Below, piece by piece: positions 7,545 to 16,122 of a stretch of 25,937 nucleotides of DNA (the stretch's first letter is position 1; each line of letters opens with the position of its first letter). Both the position numbers and the translations under genes were made by a program. Source of the stretch: QQUD01 sp039029915 (GTDB lineage Bacteria; Chloroflexota; Anaerolineae; Promineifilales; Promineifilaceae). The stretch lies in assembly GCA_039029915.1 (NCBI GenBank), contig JBCCFD010000055.1, positions 1 through 25,937 of the forward strand. The letters run 5' to 3'. Below the pieces are notes generated by a model. It did no database searches and was not told the DNA's origin. It saw only the letters and a program-made list of their open reading frames with translations.

Positions 7545-8357
7545 TTATTTAGGCAACAGCTTAAACCGTAAATATCGAGCATACCGAAATAAGCGGTGAG
7601 TAAACGACTGATTCTCTCGATAAAAGCGTTGAACCCACTCTTCAGATAAGGTGTCTGCTTGCTTCTTTAATTTTCTTTCAGCAAATCGGATATCTTTAGA
7701 GTAATCAATCTCTAGCGCATTTAATAGGTCGAGTGTCGTTGTTTCAACCTCTTTAGCGAGCTCTTCGTAAACAACAAGGTGGGGTTTGATCTGAAATTCT
7801 TCAAAAAAAGTGCGCCATCTATTTTCGAACTCCTCAAACCGCGCCACATTCTGTTCAATCAAAAAATAATCATACTTGAGCGCCTGAGAATCCCCTTTTT
7901 TTACCCGATTCTCCATATGAGAGCCCCAAACCCCCGTATGCCGCGCTTTGATCCAGGATACCGCCTGACGCACCTTGTCTCGCCGCTGTAGCCAAATAAA
8001 TTGGGGATTATAGAAAAGCGCGTTTAACAGCTCATAATGATTCAAACCCTCATATTGAGGCAGAGACTGGTACGCATTGATAATATGATGCAAATAATTG
8101 GCGTGTAAGGCCACCCCCGCAACGCCGTTATCTGTACTGGCAATATCCAGAATAAATTCGCGGAATTCTTCCAATGTCTTTCGGCCGTATCTTTCCGCAA
8201 TATGTCCTATTTCATTTTGCAATTTCCCATCGCTATTGGGCTGAAAATATTCATCTGGATTTCCCGCTAACCCTGTCGAGTGCAGTGCCTCACCCAATAA
8301 ATGGCTACCACATCTTGGTGTAACGCACATGATATATGTTTTTTGTGGCGGTGCCAT
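7545..8357 (-). CDS. Stf0-type sulfotransferase
   Basis: The 270-residue protein starts with YIMCVTPRCGSHLLGEAL, the 5'-phosphosulfate loop of PAPS-dependent sulfotransferases. The following NPDEYFQPN and the later FIWLQRRDKVRQAVSWIKA (the 3'-phosphate binding segment) fit the Stf0 family, first known as the mycobacterial trehalose 2-sulfotransferase. It would transfer sulfate from PAPS to a sugar hydroxyl, perhaps of a glycolipid or polysaccharide. The start at 8357 has only a weak GGGA upstream. It lies 260 bases downstream of the beta-helix gene on the same strand, behind a strong terminator, so it needs its own promoter. It contains no ACGGCCGT, only TCGGCCGT at 8181, unlike most neighbours. 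Confidence 0.88.
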   Translation of the reverse strand: MAPPQKTYIMCVTPRCGSHLLGEALHSTGLAGNPDEYFQPNSDGKLQNEIGHIAERYGRKTLEEFREFILDIASTDNGVAGVALHANYLHHIINAYQSLPQYEGLNHYELLNALFYNPQFIWLQRRDKVRQAVSWIKARHTGVWGSHMENRVKKGDSQALKYDYFLIEQNVARFEEFENRWRTFFEEFQIKPHLVVYEELAKEVETTTLDLLNALEIDYSKDIRFAERKLKKQADTLSEEWVQRFYRENQSFTHRLFRYARYLRFKLLPK

Positions 8358-8540
8358 ATTTTATCCCTTTCAATAAGTGCTTATGTGAAAACCAAAAAGT
8401 CTCTTGAAAAAGATTCGACTTAACTTTGATTTTCACCTAGTAAATTTCAAATTTCTAGCCAGATTTATTTGAAGATATTTTGTGAAATTTACCTAAATCA
8501 AGGAATTGTATAGTGAAGCAGTTGTGCTGACGAACGCCTA

Positions 8541-8582
8541 AAAAAAACATCGCAAGCCTATTAAAAATAAACTTGCGATGTT
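8541..8582 (-). terminator. Rho-independent terminator of the beta-helix gene
   Basis: A perfect 11-bp stem, AACATCGCAAG (8546-8556) with CTTGCGATGTT (8572-8582), closes a 15-base AT-rich loop. On the minus strand it is followed by seven T residues. It lies 35 bases after the stop of the gene at 8618. Confidence 0.9.
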
Positions 8583-8617
8583 CAGAATTTTCAGCCTGTA
8601 CACATGTTGCTGATGAA

Positions 8618-10726
8618 TTACCTTAAAATAACCGGTAGATACACAATATCATCCGTTGGGGCAATTTGTATGGTATTTGACGTACCTAGCACAGTATTGG
8701 CACCGTCTTTAGCCTCTATGTAGATCGTGTAGGTCTGATCGTTCGATAACCCAGTCAGGGCAATTGACGTGTCTGTCCCAACATCAATTGGAGAGGGTCC
8801 CTCATTTGGGGGATTAGCGCTACCGCCTTGCGACACAACAACTTCATAATGGTCTAAACTCAAAAGAAGATTGGTGTCTCCAACCCAGTTGACACCCAGA
8901 GCCTCATTACTGGGCACAATCGACAAGATAATGGGATTATATTCATCAGCGCCTACATCGGGTGCTCCTGAAATCGAGCGACTCTGATTGTCCACATCGG
9001 TGGTAACGGTTGAGCCAGCAGCTTGATCAATGGCCGCCGAGCCGCTGTTGATTCGATAATTATTATCTGGTGCCCCGGGTGATACAAACATGGGATCGCC
9101 AGTAAAACTTGTGCCTTCACCTGTGAAGGTGCCGCCTCCGCCAGTATCAAAATTATTGTTAAAAAAGAGGTTATTGTCTAATGTGACGCTGTTGCCCGGT
9201 TGGGCATGAATCGCAGTAGCAGATGCAAAATCTGTTAAATCAGCAAAAATGCTGTTTGAAATAGTGACCTCAGCGCCATTGATAATAACCATCCCAATCC
9301 CCTGCATGGGTGACCCGCCTAATCGATTTTCAGCAATGGTAACGTGATCCATGACAACATTACCCCAGTTGACAAAAATACCACCACCACCGCCACCGGG
9401 TGTGGACCCTGTATCTCCCATTTCTGAGAGATTATTCCCAATGATGACATTCGTTAGGCGCATCGTGGTCGTTTCCGTAAAATCAGCGTAGTAGATACCA
9501 CCACCACCGCCCGCGCCGGCTCTTACTGTTCCGTTGCCGCCGCTGGCAACATTATCAACGATAACGGCTCGATCCAGAGTTAGGTTACTGCGAGTGGCGG
9601 CAATTCCACCCCCATCTCCCAAGGCAGACCCAGCATTTGGATTATTCCCATCTCCACCTTCGGAAAGATTCTCAGCCACGTAAATGTCGCTCATGGTGAC
9701 ATCTGCTAGCTCAGCGAAGAAGCCTCCGCCGAACGACCCCCCAGCATCACCATTGGGCGTATCTCCACCAATGGCTTGATTTTCTGTAAAGGTAATATTC
9801 GTAAAATTAGCGACTGTATCAACTTGGAACGCCGCACCACCCCCTTGGGCGTCTGAGTTATTGTTACCACTGACTCCAGTGCCATTGCTAGAGCCAGCTA
9901 GCGCGTCATTGCTAGTAAAAGTTAAATTATTTCCGGTAATTTCTACTTGGAAGGTGTAAAGACCACCGCCGATTGCAAAACCACCGCGATTGTTACCCGA
10001 TCCGCCTTGAACAACATTATCCTCAAAGGTTATGTTTTCTAAGGTGACGCCATTCGTATTCGCTCGAAATGCCAGCCCACCGCCTGCGGCAGCTCCCCCA
10101 TAATCGGAACTGGTGCTACCGCCAACGGCCGAATTATCTTTAACGATTAAATTCCGTGCTTCAACAGAACCGCGATCGGCCAGCATGCCGCCCCCAAATG
10201 CGAAAGTATCTCCGTCATCCCCAGAGCTTGCACCCTGATAACGGCCGTTTTGAATCGTAAATCCGTCAAGCACCAAACTGGCAACATCAGCACTCAATCC
10301 GTGAACTTGAACACCGCGATGGGCGTTTTGGCCATCAATAATGGTGACATTTGTTGTGGGATCAGATGCAGTCCAATTACTTGTGGTATATCCACCAATA
10401 ATGGTTCGATGGGCGCCTGAAATACAAACAACGGCCGTACCACCAAGGCAGTTCCCAATGCCGGGTGTCCGTGTATAGGTACCAGCCGCTACTAAGATCG
10501 TGTCCCCATTTGATGAATTACTAATGGCCTGTTGGATCGTTTGACAGGGCTGCGCTTGCGTACCACAGCTTCCACTATCGCTCCCCGTTGTGGCAACATA
10601 GTGAATTGAAGCGTCAGGCTGAGCAACCAGATTAGGAATATTCGATGCTGTCAAAACAATCGTGGCAAAAATTAAAAGCGGAAAAAATAGATAGGCTAGA
10701 TTAAATTTCAAACTGGTAAATTTCAT
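8618..10726 (-). CDS. Secreted right-handed beta-helix protein with Fn3-like C-terminal domain
   Basis: The product has 702 residues. Residues 1 to about 35 are a signal peptide with a long hydrophobic core. YVATTGSDSGSCG followed by PCQTIQQAI is the usual opening of Pmp-like parallel beta-helix proteins. About ten Gly/Asn/Asp-rich rungs follow, many with GGGGIY or GGGAAF and NxxxGG patterns. A GSAAIDQA...GAPDVGADEY segment (about 590-625) is the choice-of-anchor Q motif, then comes a fibronectin-type-III-like domain and the last residues VYLPVILR. It is probably cell-surface or extracellular and binds or modifies polysaccharide; no catalytic residues can be named. The start at 10726 precedes the signal peptide, with AAGGA 11 bases upstream; the open frame runs 35 residues further without a plausible start. 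Confidence 0.85.
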   Translation of the reverse strand: MKFTSLKFNLAYLFFPLLIFATIVLTASNIPNLVAQPDASIHYVATTGSDSGSCGTQAQPCQTIQQAISNSSNGDTILVAAGTYTRTPGIGNCLGGTAVVCISGAHRTIIGGYTTSNWTASDPTTNVTIIDGQNAHRGVQVHGLSADVASLVLDGFTIQNGRYQGASSGDDGDTFAFGGGMLADRGSVEARNLIVKDNSAVGGSTSSDYGGAAAGGGLAFRANTNGVTLENITFEDNVVQGGSGNNRGGFAIGGGLYTFQVEITGNNLTFTSNDALAGSSNGTGVSGNNNSDAQGGGAAFQVDTVANFTNITFTENQAIGGDTPNGDAGGSFGGGFFAELADVTMSDIYVAENLSEGGDGNNPNAGSALGDGGGIAATRSNLTLDRAVIVDNVASGGNGTVRAGAGGGGGIYYADFTETTTMRLTNVIIGNNLSEMGDTGSTPGGGGGGIFVNWGNVVMDHVTIAENRLGGSPMQGIGMVIINGAEVTISNSIFADLTDFASATAIHAQPGNSVTLDNNLFFNNNFDTGGGGTFTGEGTSFTGDPMFVSPGAPDNNYRINSGSAAIDQAAGSTVTTDVDNQSRSISGAPDVGADEYNPIILSIVPSNEALGVNWVGDTNLLLSLDHYEVVVSQGGSANPPNEGPSPIDVGTDTSIALTGLSNDQTYTIYIEAKDGANTVLGTSNTIQIAPTDDIVYLPVILR

Positions 10727-11145
10727 AAAATGGAGTTTCCTTTTTGAAGGGGGAAATAGGTTTTTACAGCCACCATACAATGCATGATTTCTAGATGTTT
10801 CTCTGTCAGTCAGTTGACAATTAAAAGACAAATTTATACTGAAGTTTACGGAAAGAAGTTGTTTGAAATAGCGTTTGGCTAAAGCTTTCCGTTCACGTTA
10901 AAAGGAAAAGGGAAGACCGCTTTAAACGGCCGTTAAACACACACCATTAAAATGTATCTAATCGTTCTAAACAATAGTCTGAAGGTTATGTATGGGGGAA
11001 TATCTAGGGACCGGGGATTGGGAATCGGAGACTGAGAATTGATTCTGTCGACATTCGATTCTTGGTTCAATCGTTTTATATGTCAACAGAACCTAGATGG
11101 AGAGCAAAAGATATCTTGAAATAAAACAGCTTAGTTTCTATTCAC
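10727..11145. other. 419-base gap upstream of the beta-helix gene
   Basis: No convincing gene is present. It holds the upstream region of the beta-helix gene, one of only two intergenic copies of AACGGCCGTT (10925-10934), and a degenerate GGGGATTGGGAATCGGAGACT repeat tract at about 11005-11046. The short frame starting at 11097 runs antisense into the methyltransferase gene and has no coding signs. Confidence 0.6.
11005..11046. repeat. Degenerate GGATTGG-type repeat tract
   Basis: The tract reads CTAGGGACCGGGGATTGGGA then ATCGGAGACTGAGAATTGAT, made of 7-8 base units of the type GGGGATTG, GGAATCGG and GAGACTGA. It is related to 3463-3486 and to the reverse complement of 18536-18571, where CTAGGGATCGGGGATTAGGA appears. 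Confidence 0.55.
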
Positions 11146-11847
11146 CTAATCAACCTGATAGTTGCGGCGCACCTGCATCATGCGGATGCCACCCCACTGC
11201 AGCTGCGACCCATCGTCTCGCTGTTGATAGGTTACTTCACGGGTCATTGTGCCAAAATCAGTCAGGATATTCGTATGCTGATTGGCAAAATCATGTAATC
11301 CGCGAGACACCTCAGTAAATAAGCTGTCGTGGAAAAGAAGATAAGCGCCATCTGCAACATGTGGCAAAACACCGTTGGCATCACGCATTAGTCCATTATA
11401 GGAATGATCGCCATCGATCAGAACCAAATCAAACGGACCACCGGCAGCATCTTGAGCTTTCCCTAAGTCTTGCGGCGAGTACCCAGTAATAACAGTGGTG
11501 CGCGGTTTTAAAATTTCCATATGCTCCGGTGCAATTTGCGGTTTAGGGTCGAGGCAGACTAATTTACCATCGCTCTTTAAGGCATTCATTGCAGCATTAA
11601 CAATAAGCGCTGAGCCACCCTTTAATGTTCCAATTTCAAGATAGCGAGACGGCCGTAAAGTAAACACCATCGTATACACTAGCAGACGCTCTGCCCGCGT
11701 CATCCACACTGGTGCTGTTTTTAAAATGTCCATAGCGTCTAAATCAAACTCTGTAGCGGTCTCAGTGACATTATGAACGGGTAATTTGATTGTTCCCTGC
11801 AAGCGATTGGGAACTAATTTTCGGATTAAACGAGGGATAGTTGACAT
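11146..11847 (-). CDS. Class I SAM-dependent methyltransferase (Methyltransf_24 type)
   Basis: The 233-residue protein has the SAM-binding glycine loop in YLEIGTLKGGSALI (about 70-83), an acidic residue ending the second strand in LVCLDPKP, and LVLIDGDHSYNGLMRD (about 146-161), the typical metal-site motif of the Methyltransf_24 and CmcI-like group. These enzymes usually methylate hydroxyl groups, often on sugars in glycan clusters. It starts 16 bases after the stop of the GT39-like gene on the same strand, so the two form an operon and the methyltransferase may modify the glycan that the membrane enzyme handles. The start at 11847 is chosen because the methyltransferase fold begins there; AAGGA is 13 bases upstream, rather far. 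Confidence 0.85.
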   Translation of the reverse strand: MSTIPRLIRKLVPNRLQGTIKLPVHNVTETATEFDLDAMDILKTAPVWMTRAERLLVYTMVFTLRPSRYLEIGTLKGGSALIVNAAMNALKSDGKLVCLDPKPQIAPEHMEILKPRTTVITGYSPQDLGKAQDAAGGPFDLVLIDGDHSYNGLMRDANGVLPHVADGAYLLFHDSLFTEVSRGLHDFANQHTNILTDFGTMTREVTYQQRDDGSQLQWGGIRMMQVRRNYQVD

Positions 11848-11863
11848 AAAAAACAAGTCTTCC

Positions 11864-14449
11864 TTATTCTTTAACCGTAATCTGAACCCAATCGAGCAAG
11901 AAACCAAGGTCTCTCTGGTCTCCACTGCCATTGATTTCTGCAGGGCTAAAGGTTGTTGTGGTAAATTGTAGCATGGATGTCTCATCTTCTGTATTGATTG
12001 GGGCTTGGAAAGAAACGGCCGTTAACGCACGCTCTGGCACAAACTCACCTAAAATCTGATCATCAAGCGTGACAATCACGGGCGCAGGAGGAACACCCTC
12101 AGGCCTAAATATGCGGGCTTGAACTTCAATCAACAGCTGATCAGCCTCTTGGTTTGGAATCTCTAAAACGGCCGTTTCCTGTGTCCAACGCACCGTGACC
12201 TCACCGGGAAGTGGTTCTTTGCCGTAAAAACCGTCAACAATATACGCTGTGTCAATTGAGCCAATATCAATCAAAACAGTTTCAGCCGTGTCTAAATCAT
12301 TGCCCGCTGGGGCTAGATTATAAACTTCAATACCATAGTAAACGGTTTGATTCACCGATGGATAATCCGTATACGTGTTACGCAATTTTGGCAGTCGCAC
12401 GGGCAGAAAGGCAACGGGTTCTAGTGCAAAAACCTCTTTCACAACAGGATCAATCGCAGACGTAGAAAGGAGCTGTAACGGCCGTTTTTGTGCCTCAGCC
12501 AACGCCTGAAGGGCCTGAATATACGCTTCCGCTTCAACCCCACCTTGGCGGATTGTGGCAATGTCATGACCATAGATAAAGCGCAGAGGCGGCCCAAATG
12601 TATCTGCAAATGTGCTAGTAGCAGGTTCCGAAATAACCAAAATGGCATCAGGCTCTATCGCATTAGCGACCTGCACCAACTGAGCGGTTGCTCCTTCTAA
12701 ATCGCGAAGCGGTAGCACAAAGCGGGCCTGATAAAGCAGTCCCCCAAATAAGCCAATACCGATCACAACCGTTGCCACCTTTATCCAGCGCCGCTCTTGT
12801 TGAAAAAGCAGCCAAAGAGCTACTGCCGCAAAAACCACCAGCACCGGAATCACAATCGGCACATAGCGGCGCATCGCGTAGATGTGATACGGTGTGTTAA
12901 AAATCCGATAAACATACTGAATAATCGATAAACCCCCAACAAAGAGGAAAAAACCAAACCGATTGAGCGAATATCGCAACACGATGATGGCTAGGCCAAT
13001 CGTGGCCAAAGCCAGCCCGAGAGGCGTCAAATACCAACCCAAGCGCACCCAATTCTCACCATCAAGCAAAAATGCTTCAGCCCCCGTAGGCCAAGAAGGA
13101 TAGGAGACGACTGGTTGAATGATTGGACGAACAAAATAAGCAAATAGGCTGATAGCAACGACGCTAATAGCAATCATCCAGCGTAACCGGCGACTGCGTA
13201 AAAAACGCCCTACAGGACTGGCAACAAAGGTTTGCCATTCAGTGCGCCAAATTAAAACCAAGCACCCAACTGCAAGAGTAACCCCGACCACCCCAACACC
13301 AATAACAACCGTCGAACCACCTAGCAATGTGGCTACGCCACCATACGTATTCCAAACATAAGGCGCATTTAGTAGCCAAGCGGAGACCGCAGCGTGTGCC
13401 ATCAAAGTGCTCAAAGCGACAGCAGCCAGAGTCCACCCTTTATGCCATTCGTTTTGCCACCACCGCAAGAAAAGAAAGCCAACAAGCAAGATGGCAACCA
13501 CCGGCAAGTCGATTCGTGTTAAAAAAGCTGCCCCAAACGAGATGCCCATGAGAATACCCCACAATTCTTTTCCGGCTTCGTTGTCCCACAGCTTTTGGAA
13601 TGCCAATAAACCAGTAAAAACTAGAAGTAAGGTTAGTGGTTCGGTGGTAGGGTAACGCGCAAAATAGATGTGTGTAGGGGTGATTGCCAAGAAAACAGCA
13701 GTTAAAATACCGACCCATTCATTAAAGAGCTGCCGCGTTGTGTAATAAACGGCCGTTAAACTCAGCACGCCCCAAACCGGCGTCACAAGCAGCCCTGCGA
13801 ACAGCCCGCCTAAGCTGATGCCGACGGCTACCAGCATCGAATGAAATGGGAAAAATTGGGGAATGATTCGACCAGGGGTTTTGTCATCCAAATACCAACC
13901 GACAAACTGCAGGTAGCGTGACCGCCACTGTGGCGGTTGCTCACGCAGGGTGACATCGGCGAACGGAACCAAATTTGCGCTCCACTCATCATTAACATGA
14001 AACTCACCAGTTCGGACGGCGTTGGCTGCTATATTGACATAAACACCAGGATCGATCCCGCCCAAAACGTATTCATGCGGGCGAAAGTAAACGATTGCTG
14101 CTCCAAGCATCAACAGCAGCAGACCCAATTCTGTCGCGTGTAAAGTTTGAAATTTAGGCGAAGCAAACGGCCGTTTCCAAAGCCACAAACCACCACCCAA
14201 AAAAAGCGCAGCCAGCGTCACATTAAGTAGGGAAAACTGCCCAAATGAAACAAGCACAACCCCTGTCCACCCCACGAATATGACGGTGCCCATAAAGGCC
14301 AGAAATAGACCCATCAACCAGCTAAGGGATGGCTCTCCATCCACCTGATAGGTCATCCGAGACCAAAGGGCAAGCTGAACGGCCGTTAAACCAACAGCAG
14401 CCACCACAAACAGCAAAATAATCCATACAGCTGCCTGCAAAATCATCAC
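11864..14449 (-). CDS. GT39-like polytopic membrane glycosyltransferase
   Basis: The 861-residue protein has about 12-14 hydrophobic segments in its first 590 residues, then a soluble C-terminal region of about 270 residues that should lie outside the membrane. The first extracytoplasmic loop has RPHEYVLGGIDPGVYVN (about 123-139); an Asp here (about 133) is the catalytic base in the PMT/ArnT/GT39 superfamily of GT-C enzymes. RYPTTEPLT resembles their next conserved loop. The family transfers sugars from polyprenyl-phosphate donors to lipids, proteins or glycans. The C-terminal part has two sections, an alpha/beta-like one (about 590-690) and a beta-rich one (about 720-861) that may bind carbohydrate. 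The start is GTG at 14449 with GGAG 10 bases upstream; ATG at 14446 is the alternative. Six copies of the ACGGCCGT palindrome lie in it. Confidence 0.8.
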   Translation of the reverse strand: MMILQAAVWIILLFVVAAVGLTAVQLALWSRMTYQVDGEPSLSWLMGLFLAFMGTVIFVGWTGVVLVSFGQFSLLNVTLAALFLGGGLWLWKRPFASPKFQTLHATELGLLLLMLGAAIVYFRPHEYVLGGIDPGVYVNIAANAVRTGEFHVNDEWSANLVPFADVTLREQPPQWRSRYLQFVGWYLDDKTPGRIIPQFFPFHSMLVAVGISLGGLFAGLLVTPVWGVLSLTAVYYTTRQLFNEWVGILTAVFLAITPTHIYFARYPTTEPLTLLLVFTGLLAFQKLWDNEAGKELWGILMGISFGAAFLTRIDLPVVAILLVGFLFLRWWQNEWHKGWTLAAVALSTLMAHAAVSAWLLNAPYVWNTYGGVATLLGGSTVVIGVGVVGVTLAVGCLVLIWRTEWQTFVASPVGRFLRSRRLRWMIAISVVAISLFAYFVRPIIQPVVSYPSWPTGAEAFLLDGENWVRLGWYLTPLGLALATIGLAIIVLRYSLNRFGFFLFVGGLSIIQYVYRIFNTPYHIYAMRRYVPIVIPVLVVFAAVALWLLFQQERRWIKVATVVIGIGLFGGLLYQARFVLPLRDLEGATAQLVQVANAIEPDAILVISEPATSTFADTFGPPLRFIYGHDIATIRQGGVEAEAYIQALQALAEAQKRPLQLLSTSAIDPVVKEVFALEPVAFLPVRLPKLRNTYTDYPSVNQTVYYGIEVYNLAPAGNDLDTAETVLIDIGSIDTAYIVDGFYGKEPLPGEVTVRWTQETAVLEIPNQEADQLLIEVQARIFRPEGVPPAPVIVTLDDQILGEFVPERALTAVSFQAPINTEDETSMLQFTTTTFSPAEINGSGDQRDLGFLLDWVQITVKE

Positions 14450-14654
14450 GTCAAAAGCTCTCCTGTCCTGTAGCCCGTTCCCTCTACCATCTGTTACATA
14501 CCAATCCGCATTACCGTTGTAATCTCAGCTAATCGATTCCAATCGATTTCAGTGAATTGCAAATTTCCCAAGCAGGCTGGGAGTTTAACAGGATAAGTAA
14601 ACCACAACAATTTTAGTAATTTTTTCTTTTACTGAAAAAGTGCACAAATATAGA

Positions 14655-14722
14655 ACGCTGATTTCGCTGATTTCGCTGATTTTCATCTGTTTTATCCGCG
14701 TAATCCGTGTCATCCGCGTTCC
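14655..14722. repeat. Tandem-like CGCTGATTT / ATCCGCGT degenerate repeat
   Basis: CGCTGATTT occurs at the start of the tract two or three times in a row, followed by CATCTGTTTTATCCGCG, TAATCCGTGTC and ATCCGCGTTCC. It reads like a decayed tandem repeat of 8-10 base units. Similar words appear between genes in several bacterial phyla; function unknown. Confidence 0.55.
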
Positions 14723-14796
14723 ATTTAGAGAATAACCGAACCTTTTTTGGTTATATTTCCTTTTACTGAAAAACCGTGCCTAAATCGCCTATAGGC

Positions 14797-14824
14797 TTGA
14801 TGAATTTCCGTTCAAGGGTAACAT
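14797..14824 (+). promoter_or_regulatory. Candidate promoter of the GT2 operon
   Basis: TTGATG (14797-14802) and TAACAT (14819-14824) are separated by 16 bases; each matches the sigma70 consensus at 4 of 6 positions. The -10 box ends 8 bases before the ATG at 14833, so the mRNA would have almost no leader. No convincing ribosome binding site is present, which fits. Confidence 0.4.
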
Positions 14825-14832
14825 TAGCACTT

Positions 14833-16122
14833 ATGCAAATTTCCGTTGTCATTCCCGTTTGGAATGGGAAAATCGTTGTTCTTGATTGCCTAGAGGCCCT
14901 TTTTGCCAACAGCAGTGACGCCTTAAAAGAGGTCATCTGTGTAGACAACGCCTCTGCAGATGATTCCGTCACATTAATCAAGGAAAAGTTTCCTCAGGCA
15001 ACGCTCATCGCAAACCCAGTCAATGCAGGGTTTGCTGGGGGCGTTAATTTAGGCATTCAGGCCTCTTCAGGAGACTTGGTTGTCCTGCTTAATCAGGATT
15101 GCCTCGTACAAGCAGGATGGGATGAAGCGTTTAAAACGGTGCTGTCTCAAAATTCACAAGTGGGTATTGTGGGATGCACCATCTTTAATGGAGATGGCAC
15201 GCTCAATCATGCAGGGGCCAAGCTCGAGAAACCGCTAGCCCTCGGTCAGCACTTTACAGAACAGTCAAACAATGATCCGCAAATGGTTGAGTATGTAACT
15301 GGGGCCGTTTTTGGCATCACCCGCCAGACGATTGAGACAATTGGTTTATTAGACGAAGGGTTTTATCCAGCTTACTATGAGGAAGTTGATTACTGCTATC
15401 GGGCGCGACAAAACGGTTTGGAAACGATGGTCGTACCGCAAGCAACGGCCGTTCATCATTTCAACAACAAAGAGTGGCAGACCGATCCGGTCCGGCATTT
15501 TGGCAATCAGAACAGCATGCGCTACCGCTTCATCGTAAAGCAGTACGACGTGCCTCTCTTGAGCAACTTTTTTGAAGCGGAACACAGCGCCATTTTGCAA
15601 GAAAAATATTTTGAGCAAGCCATTGGACGCGTCATAGGCTTACGACAAACGCTTCAAACCATCGAGGCTATTTTTGCCAAACGGCTGTCAGACATGGGTA
15701 ATGCGGTAACGGCCGTTCACAAGCGGCACGCCGTGGCTGGGTTCACAAAATTACTCCATCACGCCTTTTCAATGGCCCAAACGCTCAGTATGCCTCGGTC
15801 TGTAGAGCCACCCGCCGATGATTCAGCCCAGTGGCAGGCCATCCACAACCGACTAACCCAACTGCAAAAGCAAGAGCATCAACTACTCAGTCAAATTTAC
15901 TTTCGCGCGCCGGATGACAATTCACCTGAATCTACGCTGAGCCGCCTGTTCAGATTAGGGGTTAAACGGCCGTTAAGCTTCATAATCGGCCGTGACTATC
16001 TGCTGCAATCTCAGCTAAACACCGTTCATGTGGCTCGTTTTGATCAAATGATGCGCCTCCAGCGTCTTACTGAGCGTCGCCTCACGCTTCTTGAAAAACT
16101 TTCCAAATATGAGTACCGCTAA
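14833..16122 (+). CDS. Family 2 glycosyltransferase (rhamnosyltransferase-like)
   Basis: The 429-residue enzyme has a GT-A fold in its first 230 residues. ISVVIPVWNG is the first strand, ICVDNASADDS is the nucleotide-sugar loop, VVLLNQDCLV holds the metal-binding strand (NQD in place of DxD), and PAYYEEVDYCYRARQNG is the acceptor-side motif typical of rhamnosyltransferase-like GT2 enzymes. The C-terminal 200 residues are helical and charged, with no recognised domain, and may anchor the enzyme at the membrane or to its partner. The start at 14833 opens directly on the GT2 fold; the open frame extends 19 residues further upstream. The gene overlaps the next one by 14 bases, so they are cotranscribed. 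Confidence 0.88.
   Translation: MQISVVIPVWNGKIVVLDCLEALFANSSDALKEVICVDNASADDSVTLIKEKFPQATLIANPVNAGFAGGVNLGIQASSGDLVVLLNQDCLVQAGWDEAFKTVLSQNSQVGIVGCTIFNGDGTLNHAGAKLEKPLALGQHFTEQSNNDPQMVEYVTGAVFGITRQTIETIGLLDEGFYPAYYEEVDYCYRARQNGLETMVVPQATAVHHFNNKEWQTDPVRHFGNQNSMRYRFIVKQYDVPLLSNFFEAEHSAILQEKYFEQAIGRVIGLRQTLQTIEAIFAKRLSDMGNAVTAVHKRHAVAGFTKLLHHAFSMAQTLSMPRSVEPPADDSAQWQAIHNRLTQLQKQEHQLLSQIYFRAPDDNSPESTLSRLFRLGVKRPLSFIIGRDYLLQSQLNTVHVARFDQMMRLQRLTERRLTLLEKLSKYEYR

Larger units (their letters stand above)
14450..14832. other. 383-base divergent gap with repeats
   Basis: No gene is evident. The gap separates the minus-strand GT39-like operon from the plus-strand GT2 operon and should hold promoters for both. 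It contains a tract of repeated CGCTGATTT and TCCGCGT words (about 14655-14722) and a 14-base direct repeat CTTTTACTGAAAAA at 14626-14639 and 14760-14773. The candidate promoter of the GT2 gene is listed separately. Confidence 0.6.

Noticed and set aside
14626..14773. 14-base direct repeat as prophage or integrative-element attachment sites
   Set aside because: The two copies are only 134 bases apart, no integrase or tRNA gene is near, and the motif is AT-rich and simple.
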